Assembly (NCBI RefSeq): GCF_002208095.1 | Contig: NZ_CP017990.1 | Span: 868,001 to 932,000, forward strand | Length of the DNA: 64,000 nt | Reading direction: 5' to 3' | Source of the DNA: Enterobacter cloacae complex sp. ECNIH7 | Lineage (GTDB): Bacteria; Pseudomonadota; Gammaproteobacteria; Enterobacterales; Enterobacteriaceae | Shown here: piece after piece, positions 63,258-64,000 of the stretch | Position numbering within the stretch: position 1 is the stretch's first letter | Layout: every line of letters begins with the position of its first letter | Made by a program: the position numbers and the translations under genes | The notes under the pieces: model-generated | Told to the model about the DNA's origin: nothing | Database searches by the model: none | The model's input: only the letters and a program-made list of their open reading frames with translations

Positions 63258-63713
63258 TTGACTACTGACACTCATACTCTGCATATTGAAGAGATTTTAG
63301 AACTTCTGCCGCACCGCTACCCGTTTCTGCTGGTAGACCGTGTGCTGGATTTTGAAGAAGGTCGTTTTCTGCGCGCAGTGAAAAATGTTTCCGTGAACGA
63401 GCCGTTCTTCCAGGGGCACTTCCCTGGTAAGCCTATCTTCCCGGGTGTGTTGATTCTGGAAGCGATGGCTCAGGCTACCGGTATTCTGGCGTTTAAAAGC
63501 GTCGGCAAACTGGAGCCAGGTGAGCTGTATTACTTCGCGGGTATTGATGAAGCGCGCTTTAAGCGCCCTGTCGTGCCTGGTGATCAGATGATCATGGAAG
63601 TCACTTTTGAAAAAACGCGTCGTGGCCTGACTCGCTTCAAAGGCGTAGCGCTGGTTGACGGCAAAGTTGTTTGCGAAGCGACGATGATGTGTGCTCGTAG
63701 CCGGGAGTCCTGA
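63258..63713 (+). CDS. fabZ: 3-hydroxyacyl-ACP dehydratase FabZ
   Basis: FabZ removes water from 3-hydroxyacyl-ACP in fatty acid elongation, competing with LpxA and LpxD for hydroxymyristoyl-ACP. The 151 residues match E. coli if translation starts at TTG (63258), which has AGGAAGAG upstream. The hot-dog active site H54 ([11 protein letters not shown]) and E68 (LILEAMAQ) are present. It lies three bases from lpxA. Confidence 0.98.
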   Translation: MTTDTHTLHIEEILELLPHRYPFLLVDRVLDFEEGRFLRAVKNVSVNEPFFQGHFPGKPIFPGVLILEAMAQATGILAFKSVGKLEPGELYYFAGIDEARFKRPVVPGDQMIMEVTFEKTRRGLTRFKGVALVDGKVVCEATMMCARSRES

Positions 63714-63716
63714 TAC

Positions 63717-64000
63717 GTGATTGATAAATCCGCCTTTATTCATCCTACCGCTATTGTGGAAACCGGTGCCATCATTGGCGCTAACGTCCACATTGGCCCG
63801 TTTTGTATTGTTGGACCCCATGTCGAAATTGGTGAGGGTACAGTACTGAAATCTCACGTTGTCGTGAATGGTCACACGACCATTGGCTGCAATAACGAGA
63901 TCTATCAGTTCGCTTCCATCGGCGAAGTTAACCAGGATCTGAAATATGCTGGTGAGTCGACCCGTCTGGAAATTGGCGATCGTAACCGTATTCGCGAAAG
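63717..64000 (+). CDS. lpxA: UDP-N-acetylglucosamine acyltransferase LpxA, 5-prime part
   Basis: LpxA does the first step of lipid A synthesis, adding hydroxymyristoyl to UDP-GlcNAc. Only the first 94 codons are in the window. Translation starts at GTG (63717) with GGGAG upstream, giving [20 protein letters not shown], then hexapeptide repeats ([18 protein letters not shown]). The frame is open to the window edge. The catalytic histidine expected later is not included. Confidence 0.96.
   Translation, partial: MIDKSAFIHPTAIVETGAIIGANVHIGPFCIVGPHVEIGEGTVLKSHVVVNGHTTIGCNNEIYQFASIGEVNQDLKYAGESTRLEIGDRNRIRE

Overview
This is conserved chromosome from an enterobacterium close to Escherichia coli and most like an Enterobacter-type genus. 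The protein sequences and gene order follow the E. coli lpd-to-lpxA segment almost gene for gene, with high coding density and GC-rich third positions. The genus is an inference; the sequence alone does not fix the species. There is no prophage, insertion sequence, CRISPR array, tRNA or rRNA. Compared with E. coli K-12, the yadD gene between panD and panC, the yad fimbrial cluster between panB and folK, and yaeI between yaeH and dapD are missing. A DUF2950 gene follows the yacH-like gene.

Layout. 1-6100: the end of lpd (pyruvate/2-oxoglutarate dehydrogenase E3), a two-gene envelope operon of unknown role (DUF3300 yacH and DUF2950), aconitase B and yacL. 6100-17600: spermidine synthesis (speE-speD), yacC, copper oxidase cueO with a CueR promoter, glucose dehydrogenase gcd divergent from hpt across a perfect CRP palindrome, carbonic anhydrase can, the ABC exporter yadGH, a PTS EIIA protein and a polysaccharide deacetylase. 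17600-24530: a minus-strand block with pantothenate synthesis (panB-panC-panD), pcnB-folK, dksA-gluQ, and thpR-sfsA. 24600-35900: helicase hrpB, PBP1b (mrcB) and the ferrichrome uptake operon fhuACDB. 36000-46500: hemL, clcA, erpA, yadS, mtn-btuF, dgt, degP with a sigma-E promoter, cdaR and yaeH.

46500-64000: map-glnD-dapD on the minus strand, then a long rightward run of translation and envelope genes: rpsB with its tff leader, tsf, pyrH, frr, dxr, uppS, cdsA, rseP, bamA, skp, lpxD, fabZ and the start of lpxA. These link ribosome function (S2, EF-Ts, RRF), UMP kinase, isoprenoid and undecaprenyl carrier synthesis, phospholipid synthesis, sigma-E signalling, outer-membrane protein assembly and lipid A synthesis.

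No wholly new gene system is visible. The observations most worth checking are regulatory: a strong promoter, a ~63-nt segment and an intrinsic terminator just upstream of uppS (a candidate small RNA or attenuator); a recurring composite of a palindromic repeat plus terminator hairpin, mostly at convergent gene ends; one CRP site placed to act on both gcd and hpt; a dyad at the predicted start of erpA transcription; and a conserved AUU start codon in pcnB. Eleven genes use non-AUG starts, five of them in the cdsA-to-lpxA stretch or just before it. Names rest on recalled family sequences and visible motifs, since no database search was possible.
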